Positions 1 through 11,473 of a DNA stretch of 64,000 nt are shown here, piece by piece (position 1 is the stretch's first letter; every line of letters begins with the position of its first letter). The notes below the pieces were generated by a model, which saw only the letters and a program-made list of their open reading frames with translations, was not told the origin of the DNA and made no database searches. Origin of the DNA: Verticillium longisporum (lineage: Eukaryota > Ascomycota > Sordariomycetes > Glomerellales > Plectosphaerellaceae); assembly GCA_019188255.1 (NCBI GenBank), contig JAETXT010000009.1, forward strand, positions 2,356,001 to 2,420,000, in the 5' to 3' direction. A program made the position numbers and the translations under genes.

Positions 1-478
1 GTTATTCTGAAGCGCGCCAACGCCGACAATGACTACGCAGATGGCGTGTCTGATGAGGAAACTGGCGGCACAACTGCCTATGGGAGAAGCTCTGATGAGA
101 CACTGCAAGGTAAGAAGAGCAGTACGCTTGACGACGTGCCCAAGGACACCGTCTCCAGCGAGAACTGCTTAAAGGAAGAAGCCCCGAGGTGAGCAAAGTG
201 ATATGATTCAGACGACTTGGAGAAAGTCGTCTACTGGTGCTTGCCGCTGGTGAAGGTATGATGCAGTGTGTATGGGTGCGGCATCGGGCCTTCGCATACG
301 GCGCAGGTGTGGTGATATTCGGCACAAGACCGTTGAGAGACATGCGTGACACCAGTGGCCAGCAACCCACTTCCCTCTCTTTGACAGGAGCCCGGACATC
401 CCGACAAACGTCGCGCAACGGCGTGAAAACCGAGCCGGAACAAATAAACCACCCGATATGCCCGGACAATATGCCTGA
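1..478 (+). CDS. 3' end of an unidentified protein-coding gene (5' end outside window)
   Basis: Frame 1 is open from the first base to a TGA at 190-192. It encodes an acidic, Ser/Thr-rich, hydrophilic tail of about 63 residues (e.g. VSDEETGG, SSDETLQGKK) that looks like a disordered C-terminus. The reading could also be spliced: a GTGAGC donor at 189 and a TTGACAG acceptor ending at 387 join in phase to a 30-codon exon ending with TGA at 476-478, and that exon contains SPDIPTN and PPDMPGQ. A second possible donor (GTAAGA) lies near 107. I do not recognise the family and cannot tell which 3' end is used. The next gene (RPC82) is convergent, on the other strand. Confidence 0.4.
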
Positions 479-1373
479 GAAACACGACCATCAACGAGAC
501 GCCCGGATCACCCCTACGCCCGGACGGTACGTCTGTATCAGCCAGGCTTCTCCATACTTCGCCTCCGCCAGCCCGGACCCGAGCCCGGACCCGAGTCTGG
601 GATGGATCAATCATCCAACTCAACAACAACGCATTGGTCCAAAGTCTGGATGGGATTTTATCGCCCTATGTTGATACATACTTGTCGGCCTCCTGATCAT
701 CTGGAGAAGCCAGCATCGGTCAGTGATTGGGCAGTAGCGGTGAATGCATAACTCGCAGCATACAGTTTGATATTGAGATATACCCTCTACAATTGCTACA
801 CCTTATTTCATGACGTTGAGCTATCTACAATATCTTGTCAAAGATGCCCAAGCGTGTTGATCCAAGTGCTGGAAAGGTCTTGAAAGAGATGTATCATGCC
901 TTATCTCAATACGTCCATTATGATGTCGACTGTTTATGTTGATGGTAAAAGCGATTCGATGGACAGCTTCACGAATCTATACCTTTCCCCAGAAAGTAGC
1001 GAATCGAGTTCGGGAATGCGCAATCAGCATGTTTTAGAGTCGCAACCTATCACATCGACAACAAAATGCGTGTAATATGACATGTTTTGCAACTCTTTCG
1101 AGCTACCTATCCCTGTAGTTCCCTTCAACCCTATAACGAGAGTCGTCCCCTGCAGCGCTGGCAAGCTCTTCCTGTGACAGGAGGCAATGACCTTGCATGA
1201 TTGAGCAGGCATACGGGTTCTGAGAACCGCCGATAAACACCTTGCGCGCCGTGAAGCGTGCCGTCGGCCCAAAAGTGACCGAATTCCTTGGTAGAAAAAG
1301 CTACATCGCAACCGTATACATGGCTACTCGCAGGTAGCCGTCATGCCTGACAGTCTGTTTCCGCATCAGACTG
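479..1373. other. Intergenic stretch, no supported gene
   Basis: This lies between the partial first gene and the RPC82 stop codon. The octamer GCCCGGAC and close variants recur between about 388 and 595 (see findings). From about 660 to 1370 the DNA is moderately AT-rich and looks like 3' flanking sequence. Open frames on both strands here are short, lack family resemblance or have no ATG start. I see no tRNA-like A/B box pair. Confidence 0.6.
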
Positions 1374-3600
1374 TTAATAGTCCTTGAACACAGAGATCAA
1401 CTCATCCAACCGCATGACTTGACCAAGAAGCTTGCTTTGGAGATCAAGGAATTGGCTGTACTTGTTGTAGTGCTCGGCCGTCATGACCTCCTCTTCCTTT
1501 CCCTTGACGTCTTTCCTGTCTACAAAAGACAGTATGTTTCGCTCACGATGTCTTTGGACATCCAGAGTCTGTAAGCATCGCAGCATCGTTTTATAAACAT
1601 CATCCATGAGCTGGTTGTCGACGCGTGTCGCGTCGAAGAACCAGAAGAACATGGTCCTGTTTGCCGTGCGGCTATTGTCGCGTGGGACCTCTTGGACGTC
1701 AACAAATCCGGCCATCTGCAGCGCAAGCATCTTGCCCTGCACATCGGATTTCTTCATCAGTGCGAGGCCCGGCAGCGTCTTCTCGTCCAGCTTGCCCTTG
1801 GCACGGAGGATACGGGTTAGTCGAAGACCGTGCCGTCCAAAGGTCTGCTCAATGACGGCATCAACTTCGACCTGTCGCAGGGACTCCATCAGCGGTTTGA
1901 AGTCGACGGTAAACTGACCACGGCCTTGTGTGCCGCAGTGCCGCACGAATCCCTGGGGACTTTCAGCTAATAGGAGGAGGTGTTGTCGCATCTCATCCAG
2001 CCGTGAATGCTTCGGCGGCGTTTCGTCTTCAAACATGACCCTTCCGCCCCTAGTGCCGGACCCGTTTTGTCTTCGTCTAGAAGGCCCGTCTTCGTCGTCA
2101 TCGGAATCGCCATTGTCATCGCTGTCGTCGTCGCGACCGTCCCCTCCGAGTGTGGCTCCGTCATCCGAGTCCTCCGATTCCTCCACCAGATGCTTCGGGA
2201 TTGACCTGACTTTTTCGGCATTGCGGTGATTGATTTTCTTGCGTGCTGCTTTGCCAACCCCTGCCGCGACGCAGATGGATGGATCCAGAGCATCTAGAAT
2301 CTGTAAGGCTGTCATGGCCACTTGTGGACTGGCTCTGCGACGACTGTTGTTGTCATCCTCGATATCACCAACTTCACCCGGCTCCAGGTCAAATCTGGGG
2401 TCCATGCGGCACCGCGCAATCTTGTCTGACAAGAGACGAAGCAGCGTGTGGTAGACCTGTCCCGTAACCTCTCCGATATGATCGGAGGCGTATTGCGCGA
2501 GGGTCTGATTTCGAAGATCGACCAGGCACTTCTCAAAGTTGACTTTGAGGACCAGATCGGGCTGAAGCAGTGTTAGAGAGTGTCGGAGAGTCAACTGGGA
2601 GGAACGAAAGCGACTGACCCCTAGTCCCTGGTCATGTCCATTGGCGACGGAGCCGTTGGAATGAACACCGTTGGTGAGCTTTCGTCGCTTGGCAATGAAC
2701 GGCATGGTTTGCATTAGCTGACGTTTCAGCTTCTTGCTCTCTTCTCGAGCAGCAACACAGCGTGAGATGATTGTCTCTTGTTGCGCTTCCTTATGCTTCG
2801 CTGTCAACTTCTCGCCGGGTTCTCCTCTCAAAGCATCTTCGTCGATTTCCCGGTACACGTCCTCGATGTTTCGAAATGTCTTGGGGCCGACCTGGTCGAT
2901 GAGCTCCGCAATAATCAGGCGACCAAGTGTTGTGTGCAAATCCTGGAGTGTTTGGACGTGTGCGGAACCTGTTGCCCCGGCGCGTCGCCTGCCGTCTGAG
3001 GAATGACCCCCATTGGCGCCGTTCTGATCTGGATGGAAGCCGAATGCCTGTACGAGGTCTGACACCCTGGCGTGGCCCAGTTGCATGATTGTTTGGAACA
3101 CTTCTTGCTCCGCCAGACCGTATTCTGTCCCCACCATGTCTATAATCTTGCCCGAACGGACGAGATTGTAGCATGCATCGGGGTTGGCTTCGTAGCTGGC
3201 GACGCTTGATCCAGCAATCGCGTGGTGGTAGAGAAGGTTTTGTTGCACAAGGACGGCAAGGCCGTGTCGCATTTGCCTCGGTGGCAGGGACGTGTGTCGG
3301 ACAAGCTGTGGGATGGTTGATCTGCCTTTGCTGAGCAGGATAGCAATGATTCTCTGTGGACGAGATCATGCCGGTCAGCCAACATGTCATTGAGAAGCTC
3401 GATGAAGCGGCGGGACGTCTCAGTTCATGAATTGAGGAGCGGAGGTTGAGCTTACAGCTGGCAATTCGCCAAACAGATCGTTGACGACATGAGCGCAAAG
3501 CTCAGCCGCATGTTTGGACTGAGAGCAGAGTAGTTAGTTTGGCCGTGGTAAGATAGTGGAGGACAGCTTGGGTCATGCGACATACTATGAGCATAGACAT
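1374..3600 (-). CDS. RPC82: DNA-directed RNA polymerase III subunit RPC3 (C82)
   Basis: Core-associated subunit of nuclear RNA polymerase III, which transcribes tRNA and 5S genes. With C34 and C31 it forms the trimer that opens promoter DNA through stacked winged-helix domains. Exons on the minus strand: 3600-3586 (five codons, MSMLI), 3518-3456, and 3353-1374, giving 685 residues. The N-terminus after splicing reads SKHAAELCAHVVNDLFGELP, then IIAILLSKGRSTIPQLV and LPPRQMRHGLAVLVQQNLLYH, the first winged helix of this family. An acidic stretch (EESEDSDD... near the middle) and a C-terminal helical segment (LDLQSKLLGQVMRLDELI) also fit. Intron 1 has a perfect CTAAC branch site before CTCTCAG. 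The tiny first exon was chosen because its ATG is the only one that keeps the conserved N-terminus. It is divergent from QCR2, sharing a 599-bp promoter region. The family call is firm; the first exon is inferred. Confidence 0.92.
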
Positions 3601-4199
3601 CTTGGGCAACAGGTGTGTAATTGATTGAGCAAATCGTATTGCCTCTAGAGATTCTCTCACTATCTCTAGAGCTATCACAGAGACTACCACACGAGCATTG
3701 GGCTCCGTTCACTCTGTGCCTAGAGGTGGTCGTTGGCGGAGCCAGGTTATGATGCGCGAGGTAGTGAAAGGTAACGTAGGTGTGAGTCCTGCAATCAGCC
3801 ATTGGTTTTTTTTCCTTACCTGCAACGAGACGCAGGCCGTGGCGGGGCACAAGTCGATGCGGGTCAGTGCTGGAGCAGGAAGAAGTGGATCAGCTTTATC
3901 TAATCAGGTGTCCAGTGCACTATAACCAGAAATGCATGAGTTATGCAGAAAGACAGTCTAAGGCCCAATGCATTCCAATTCGGCTTTGGCCTCGCATTTT
4001 ATGGCCTGAGGCGCATGATGCACGTGACATGCTCGGTCCAAGCTAATGGACCCATTCTGATTGGACATTGGCAAGTCGTTCCATCGAAAATTGGTCGGGA
4101 CGTCGTTGTAGTCGTCCATGAGGCACATTCTTCGGACCTAGCTATCACGACACAGGCGTAACGAACCGACATCGCACATCTCGAGCAGCTGCTCTCAGA
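3601..4199. promoter_or_regulatory. Shared divergent promoter region of RPC82 and QCR2
   Basis: A 599-bp gap lies between two genes transcribed away from each other, so both core promoters must lie here. No clear TATA box is visible. I see no further coding sequence in it; open frames here lack similarity to anything I recognise. Confidence 0.5.
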
Positions 4200-5777
4200 A
4201 TGATCTCCAGAACGTCTCTCGCGCGATCGGCGCAGCAGGTGGCTCGCCAGTCGGCCGCCGCCCGACCTGCCCAGTGCCGAGGTCTTGCCAGCGCTGCCTC
4301 CTCCTCCGGCATCTACGAGCCCTCCGAAGCCAGCGGCGTCAAGCTCGCTGCTCGCGACTCCCACGGTCCTACAGCTAAGCTCGCCGTCGTGGCCAAGGCG
4401 GGTACTCGCTACCAGCCTCTTCCTGGTCTGGCTGCTGCTCTGGAGTCGTTCGCCTTTAAGGTCAGCCCACTCCTCCCTCTCTCTGCATCCATTCGCAATC
4501 CATTCGCAACGACAAAGACTGACCCCGGGCTCTTGATTCTTTCCAGAACACCCAGAAGCGGTCCGCTCTCCGAATCACTCGCGAGTCAGAGCTGCTCGGT
4601 GGCCAATTGGCTGCGTACCACACCCGTGAAGCTCTCGTTCTCGAGGCAAGCTTCCTCCGCGACGACCTCCCTTACTACGTCGAGCTGCTCGGCGAGGTTG
4701 TCTCCCAGACCAAGTACACCAGTAAGTCGGCCCATCGCATGTATGCCCAGCTCTCGCATTAAACCTTGTCACCAGCGCACGAATTCCACGAGGAGGTCCA
4801 GGAGACGCTCCGCCAGAAGCAGCAGGCCGCTAGCGCCAACCCTGCTGGGCTCGCCCTCGATGCCGCTCACGCCGTTGCCTTCCACCGCGGCCTGGGATCG
4901 CCTTTCAACCTGACCACCAGCGCCCCTACCAAGCCTTATCTCAGCGAGTTCGCCATTGCCGACTTTGCCGACTCTGCCTACGCCAAGTCCAACATCGCTG
5001 TTGTCGCTGATGGCGCCTCGACTGCCGAGCTGGCCAAGTGGACTGAGCAGTTCTTCAAGTCTGCTCCTACTGCGTCCTCCGGCAAGCTGGCTCTGAACAC
5101 AACTGCCACCAAGTACCACGGCGGCGAGTCGCGTTCAGCGCACACCGCAGGCAATGCCGTGGTCATCGCATTCCCCGGCTCCAACTACGGATCCAAGTCT
5201 CCCGAACTGGCCGTCCTGGCTGCTCTCCTCGGAGGCCAGTCTAACATCAAGTGGACTTCCGGCTTCAGCCTGCTCTCCAAGGCCGTCGGCACCAGCCCTG
5301 GCCTGAAGCTCGCCACGACCAACCTCGGCTACTCCGACGCCGGTCTCCTGACCATTCAAATCTCTGGACCCGCTGCTGCCGTCCGCAAGGCCGCCGAGGA
5401 GGCTGTCAAGGCGATCAAGAGCGTTTCTGAGGGTTCCGTCAGCAAGGAGGACCTGGCCAAGGCTATCGCTAAGGCCAGGTTCGATGCTCTGGAGGCGAGC
5501 GAGGGCCGCAATGCCAGCCTCCTGCTGGCTGGATCCGGCCTCGCCCAGGCCGGTAAGCCCGTCAACATTGCTGACATTATCAAGCCCATTGAGTCCGTGA
5601 CAGCAGAGAAGTTGAAGACAGTAAGTGGATCTCTATCAAAAATGCATTGTTCGTGACTGAATACTGACTTGCAATCTCAAGGCAACCAAGACCATCCTCG
5701 ACGGCAAGGCCACTGTCGCTAGTGTTGGAGACCTGTATGTGCTTCCTTACGCCGAGGAGCTTGGTCTCCGAGTATAG
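4200..5777 (+). CDS. QCR2: Cytochrome bc1 complex core protein 2, mitochondrial
   Basis: Core subunit 2 of respiratory complex III on the matrix side of the inner mitochondrial membrane, structural and related to mitochondrial processing peptidase (M16 family). Exons 4200-4460, 4547-4721, 4776-5620 and 5682-5777 give 458 residues, the usual family length. The N-terminus is an Arg/Ser/Ala-rich presequence (MISRTSLARSAQQVARQSAA), followed by KLAVVAKAGTRYQPLPG and the M16 fold. Where peptidases carry HxxEH this protein reads AAALESFAFKNT, so the zinc ligands are lost, as expected for core 2. The second half shows FPGSNYGSKSPELAVLAALLGG, the C-terminal M16 domain. All introns are short with GTAAGT or GTCAGC donors and CAG/AAG acceptors. 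Core 1 would look closer to beta-MPP, so core 2 is the better call. Confidence 0.93.
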
Positions 5778-6499
5778 AGCGTTGGAGCAACCGTGTATCA
5801 ACAGTCACTCGAGCAGGACGAGCCGTGCTTTGTGGAAATACAGGGTAGAAGTGTTAGCTAGTATTCCGAGTCTGATCCCATCATTTTGTTCCCATAACAC
5901 CACACCCATCCACGGCAATAGCTTTGCGCCCGAGAAGTGACCCTTCATCGCAATGTAGACTGCTTTCGTGCTCAGAGAATTGGTATGTGAGGCACCTGTA
6001 GTGCTGTGCTCTGATGAAAGTACTGACATCCATGACATCGACTTGGTTGGGGGTGTCTTTACACAGGTAACCTTAAAAGCCGAGATTTTTAACTTGTTCT
6101 TTTTGGCTGTGAGTGGTTCTTGTCGCTAATGCATGCGAGTTTGCAAGTAAAAATGACACTCTCACTAACAAAGGCTTGGTGGTGTTCCAGATACCCCTTG
6201 GGCTCTCTATCTGTCTGGGCACCGCTTGTGGCCTGGATCTTGAATAGAGGCTCGCCTACTCACGAATAAGCATCAATGGAACGAGCCGTTGCTAGTGTGT
6301 GCAATGGTGAAGGTGTGGCTAAAATGCGACGATCCAAGTGTGCCCCTTGCCCACATTGGTATCTGAGCTGTTATCTGTTTTAACGACGTTGGTGGGGGGG
6401 TGGAGGAAGGGACCACTCTGATTCAGTTAGTCAGCAAGGACTATAAAACGTAGCCCTGGGGGCGCGTTGGGCGACAAACTAAGCCAGTTACAACAACTC
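5778..6499. other. Intergenic stretch downstream of QCR2
   Basis: QCR2 3' flank. It includes a short G run at about 6394-6400 and no frame with recognisable similarity. The left (transposase 3') edge of the transposon relic falls near 6500; I could not find a terminal inverted repeat to define its boundary. Confidence 0.5.
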
Positions 6500-7118
6500 T
6501 TATCCACCTAGCCAGACAGATACGCACTCAATAATGGTGGTCCAGGAGCGTGAATCGGCCGTCTGTATATAGCATTTCCGACGCCCTGCCTGGCCTAGAA
6601 CGAGGCCGTTGATTCCCATACCCTCCATGATACTCGTCCCGTCCATGTTGAATCGTAGGCACGGAGGGATGGCCTTGACGTTAGGGGCGTTGAATAGAAG
6701 GAAGAAATCCTTAAGCCGTTGAGTGGTGATGCCCTTAATGCGGCTGGCTTCTATTCGCTTGCCTGGGAGGGTCGTAATAGAGGGATCGCTGCTTGAAGCC
6801 TTCTATCCAATGCCTCCCAAGGGGAATATCGTCCCCTTGAGCGAGGAGGATCCGGCGTGCGAAGTCGAGGACTTGAGAGTGTGAAGGGGCGAACCCTAGG
6901 GCGCCTTGTTCAATAATCCAACGGGCTAGGTGCTGTTCCTGAGCCTGACTCAGCCTCTGATAGGGAGCCTTTGCCTCACGGATCGTTGTTGCGCCCTTGA
7001 GTCTCCCTCGAAGCGTTGTGGCGGGAATATTCCAGTCACGCGAGGCCTTGCGCGTCGAGCAGCCATCAATAATGGCCTGAAGCGCGTTTGAAACGTCTTC
7101 CTCAGTGTATCTCTTCAT
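6500..7118 (-). pseudogene. Truncated, frameshifted pogo/Fot1-type transposase relic
   Basis: The minus strand starts at ATG 7118 with a psq-type helix-turn-helix (MKRYTEEDVSNALQAIIDGC, then RKASRDWNIPATTLRGRLKG). A CENP-B/Tc5-like second DNA-binding domain follows (LSQAQEQHLARWIIEQGALG, GRHWIEGFKQ). The open frame stops at 6735. Similarity continues in another frame from about 6795 (DPSITTLPGKRIEASRIKG), through LFNAPNVKAIPP and NMDGTSIMEGMGINGLVLG to SWTTIIECVS, ending with TAA at 6500. So there is one indel near 6785-6800 and the catalytic DDE domain is lost after its first Asp. The usual NMDETG motif reads NMDGTS, a further sign of decay. About 205 of the usual ~500 codons remain. It is inactive; the call rests on family knowledge of fungal pogo elements. 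Confidence 0.85.
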
Positions 7119-7489
7119 TCTGAATCTGATGATATAGTCAGCGTAACTATCAGACGAGGGGTGGGTAAGATATCGCGATATACGTGCTATTGGGGGGGCC
7201 GATTTTCGGGTGTTGAAAGTGGGTAGAATTGGTGCGCGGAGTTGGGGGTGTGGGACTTAATGGCTAACCATTAACGATGTATTGTCGCGTGTTGATAAGC
7301 CACAATGGACCAGGCAGGGTACAGAAGGTGTGCTAGTGGGGTACGTACGGTGTGCGCCCTTCTAAGGGAAGGTCCCTCAGCAACCTTGGGAGGTCCGAGA
7401 CCCAAGCTTCCACACTAAGGTTGGCCACTGAGTAGGTACCTTCCTCCACCAGTAGCAAGTAGGTCCGCAAGTACCTTTTCGCAGGGAAG
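7119..7489. other. Flank of the transposon relic, no gene
   Basis: This includes a G7 run near 7192-7198 and a G-rich tract (7180-7260) that may be the element's 5' leader. I could not pair it with an inverted repeat on the other side. A short minus-strand frame (7333-7602, 89 codons with ATG) has no recognisable similarity. Confidence 0.4.
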
Positions 7490-8122
7490 GTGCCACCTTG
7501 GAGCATCGCCTCATCTGTCTCCAGGACACACCGAAAACAAAGCCTCATCCCCAACCTTCCCAACGCCGGCCCTTCCTTCGCCTTGGCCTGGTACGCTGCC
7601 ATTCAATCAGGACCTCCTTTTACAACCCCATCTCGCACTCTCCGCGACTTGGTACGTTTTGCACACCGCCCTCACCCAGATACCACCAAGCCAGCTCCCG
7701 GCGGCATCGTTGACACTGGATCTCTGGGTAGCATTCTTGGCCGGTTAGATATCCCAAGCCGGCCTTGGTCTCCTTCATTCGAACAAAGCCGAGCATTTCA
7801 TTCTACAACAGACTCCAAGGGTACGTCTTCTGCGTACGACACAATTGGACTGATTTTGAACGAGCATGCTTCTCTGATACCCCTGTGGTTTCGAGCTTCA
7901 GCCCTCCCCTTATCACATACAGCCTACAAACCGCAAACATGCTAATTTCATTTCTTCATAGGGCAAACCGACATCAAAAAGCCCGTTGGCGATCGACATT
8001 ACAGGCGGTTTGCCATCGCTGAACCGACTGCGACTTCCCCATTCGCATCGATTCTTCAAGACCTTGTGTGCTCTGCCCTTGCAGCCACAGGAGGGGAAAC
8101 TCGGGTACTCGAGGTCAGTGAC
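7490..8122 (+). other. Unidentified spliced reading frame, possible gene fragment
   Basis: A plus-strand frame is open from about 7490, Pro/Ser/Thr-rich and ending SRAFHSTTDSK. It has a good donor at 7821 (GTACGT), a GCTAAT branch site and a TAG acceptor ending at 7961, and joins in phase to GQTDIKKPVGDRHYRRFAIA and SPFASILQDLVCSALAATGG before TAG at 8120-8122 (or a further donor GTCAGT at 8114). Arg plus FHSTT resembles fungal mitochondrial presequence ends, which is only an analogy. The first exon has no ATG in frame, so it either has a further upstream exon or is the remnant of a gene broken by the neighbouring rearrangement. I do not recognise the family. Confidence 0.3.
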
Positions 8123-8404
8123 TAGAAGAGCGCCACGCCCGTGATACATTTCCTTATCCCAAATTTTGACCCATGGAAATGCTTTGGTTCCCATTCGAAA
8201 GAATCGGTATACAATAGACAACCAAGCCTCGCAACAGTTTGACTGACCTGGGATGTTGGTAGGCTTGTTGGACTCAAATTGCAGGCTGCAGTGACATTGT
8301 CTTGTCCGCTGCTAGCGATACCGTTACAAAGTGGTACCGGAGGCTGTACAACCACCTGGCACACATCTTCGCAGTAGAAGCCTGTAACAGGATAAGCATA
8401 CAAT

Positions 8405-11400
8405 ATGCCCTTCCCCAAAAAAGACAATAGCGCCGGCCCAGGCAGGGGTCAAAATGGTGAGCGCAATAGTCAGCTGCTACTTGACAAGTCTAACCATGAT
8501 TCATATTTAGGTTCCAGAGGAGGATTCAGGACCGACGCAGCCATCTCCAACAGCAGACTCGGCGCCGAGCGGACGTTGCAACCATGGATGCCCGACTCTA
8601 CGGACGGTATGGATGAAGGTCTCGAAAGCTCGAGCAACAAGAACAACGCGCCTTGGGACCAATTCGCAGAGAATGAACGACGTTTCGGTATCAAGACCGA
8701 CTACGACGAGAATATTTACACTACCGCTATCGACAAGAGCCACCCCCAATACCGCGAGCGGATGGCAGCGGCAGAAAAGAAGGCTAGAGAAATTTCGGGG
8801 AGCCAAGCTGCCACTGCACATGTAGCTGAAGAGCGCATCATGGACTACGCAGGCGGCGATGATCGCGGTGGTGACGAAGAGGACAAGTAAGTTGACCATT
8901 GAAGCACATGTTATCTCTCACCAATTAACATCAAAATCAGGTATAGTGGCGTTAGACGGCAGGACTTCCCTCCGCTCTCGACCCGTGAAAACAAGTACAC
9001 GCCGCCAGCGAAGCGAGCTCCAGCAGCGCAGTCAACTGTCACAGGTGCCCCTGTCGACCCTGCCATCATCTCGTCACAAGTTCGCGCTCCTAGCAAGAAA
9101 CCATCCCCTGCTAGGCCAGAGGATGCGAAGAGCCAACCGGTACCTGGGAAGCTACCGACGACACAGCCAGCCGATGAGTCGAAGCCTGTTGATTCCAAGG
9201 CGGCTATCAAATCTTCGCCGAAGGGCGAGGCTCCCAAGCCAGCAAGGGCTGACAGCCCTCCGGCGGCGGCCGCCGACACTGCGAAGCAAACTGAAGTCAA
9301 GCAAGCAGACAAGACGACCACGCCTCTTCGTGCACCATCTACGAGTAGCCGTGCCAAATCACCTCAAACGGCGGCAAAGGAGGGCACGCCAAGCGCTGCT
9401 CTGACAGTTGAACGAGATGTTCTCAATTCGTTCAAGTCTTTTGCTACCCAACAGCGACAGAACGCCGACAAGATTCGTACGAGCAAGGCTAAGGCTGACA
9501 AAGAAGTCAAGTTGACAGAGTTAAAGAAGTTTGCTCAAGGCTTTAAGCTGTCGACCCCTGTGCCTACCGACCTGATTTCTATCATCGCGAAGGACCCCAG
9601 CAAGCAGAAGGAAATACAAGCCAAGGCTCTTCAAAATGCGGAGGACGTGGCACGGACGAAGACGGTCGAGTCTGCTTCTAAGGACAAGGATGCCAAGGAT
9701 GTATCCAACAAATCCACTGCCGCAGCTAGTGCTACACAGAGCACTCCTGATGGACGTGCGGGAAGCCGTCCATTAACCTCGCAGTACGCCAACTCTCCCG
9801 GCTCAGGACCCTCTGTGCGCAACGCAAATGCGCGTCAGTCGTATGCGCCGCCATCTCACCACAACCAGTCTTACCGCAATGATCGTCAAGGCCAACACGT
9901 TAACCAGCAAGCCCGCCAGTCTCTGGGACAGAGGCTTCGAAACACAGAGCAGCAAAAGATGTCGCAGGCTCCGCCTCATCAGCAGCCGGTGACCCCAGAG
10001 GTTCGGGTTCCGCCTACGGGCCCATCCAACAGCGCTGGAGATTCTTCTTTCGGCCGACGATTGAGTGGGGTCCCCGGCCACATGGGCCCAAAGCTGAACC
10101 CGAACAGCCACGAGTTCCGGCCCAACCCGTTTGCCACCTCGTTCAACCCCATTAGTAGTCACCCAAGCGCCGGATCGAGCCCTCGCTCGGGTGCGGCTGT
10201 GAACACGACCACGGTTGACACCGCCGCTGGTCCCGCGCCCGCTGGTCAATTGATACGCCGCAAGACGAAGGCCATTGATGTTCAGAAGTGCTTCATCCTT
10301 GCCCACATCAAGACCTTCACCCCACCTAAAGTGCGTAATTGGGATGATAACGAAGGTCTCAGGCCCTCGTATGATACGATACCAACGTGGCGTCAACTCC
10401 AGGAGGAGGACGAGAAGCCGGAATCGACAATGCGCCTGACCTACAAAGAATTCCTGGAACAGCAGTCGTTTGCGGCTCCTTCCATGACTACACCAACGCC
10501 TCCACATGTCACCTCCAATAATGCTCACCACTATCAGTTGCCGCTGCATATGCAGCAAAATGCACATGGCACGGCTCCTCGCCAGTCGCCAAACATGCCT
10601 ACAATGCCACTCCATAACCAACATGTGCCTGCCCCTCATGGAGCTTACACGAATGGCGTCGACGATCACCGGATGATGCACTCGAACTCTGCGCAGTCCT
10701 TTGCCAGCCCCCGGATGAGCCATGTCCCTATCACATACACACCGGCAGTCAATTCGCCCGCTCAAGTCCCGTACTCGCAGCCGATGATGCAGCCATACGG
10801 CGGGCCCGGTACGCCGCAGATGAACCAGTATCGAAGCTTTTCCAACACCCACCAGTACCTGCAGCAGCAACCCGGACACATGGGTGGCCCTATGATCATG
10901 CAGCCGCAGTTTATGAGTCCGCAAGGAATGCTGCCTGGGCAACCGATGCAAATGTACGGGGGACACGCCCAATTCCCGCCCCCTAATGGTGGGCCCCCAC
11001 CTCACCCAGGGTCGAACGGATATTCCAGCCCCGGACGGCCTGCTGCGCCCATGATGGCGCACCAAGGATCGCAGCAGGGCCAGACAGTGTACGGGATGAG
11101 TCCAAGCGTTCCCTACCAGCAGCCTGTCTTCGCGCCGCAACAGCCCGGCCTTCAAGGTAAGGGACACTCCCCTGAGATGGTCGCGCCACTTGCTCAACCC
11201 CTGAGATGAGGTCGAGGCCGAGGCTTGACGGGTTGCTAATCTATATGTCTTCGACCAGGCGGAAATGCACGCGGATACAACAATTCTGGGCCGCAGCACT
11301 TTGGTACAAGCCCACAGCAAATGCACGCATATGGGGCTCAGCATCGTGCCGGAAACAACTACGGCAGCGGCAAGAATCTGGGCAACAATGGAGCTCATGG

Positions 11401-11473
11401 TCACCCGCAAGGCCACGGCACGGCAGCGAACCCCCAAACGCGGGCTTCTGAAGGGCCTGCCGAGGCCAAGTAA
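8405..11473 (+). CDS. PBP1: Ataxin-2 / PAB1-binding protein homolog lacking a visible Sm-like domain
   Basis: Cytoplasmic RNA-associated protein of the ataxin-2/Pbp1 family (poly(A)-binding-protein partner, stress granules). Exons 8405-8456, 8511-8886, 8941-11156 and 11259-11473 give 952 residues. Early in the protein is the LsmAD domain (WDQFAENERRFGIKTDYDEN, IYTTAIDKSHPQYRERMAAA, AHVAEER), then YSGVRRQDFPPL. Long Gln/Pro/Ser/Met-rich disordered regions follow. A PAM2 motif (LNPNSHEFRPNPF, about residue 527) would bind the MLLE domain of poly(A)-binding protein. Intron 1 is 54 nt and free of stops, so retention would stay in frame. The family normally has an Sm-like fold before LsmAD. Here an in-frame TAA lies at 8393-8395, just upstream of the ATG, and no Sm-like sequence is visible in the 2.6 kb upstream. 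Possible explanations are 5' truncation, an unseen distant exon, or misassembly. The homology is certain; completeness is doubtful. Confidence 0.85.

Noticed and set aside
237..674. 145-codon plus-strand frame near the window start
   Set aside because: No family similarity. It overlaps a likely intron and exon of the partial first gene and the CCCGGAC cluster.
7333..7602. 89-codon minus-strand frame with ATG
   Set aside because: It overlaps the spliced plus-strand frame, has no similarity that I recognise, and lies in rearranged DNA, so the evidence is too weak to call a gene.
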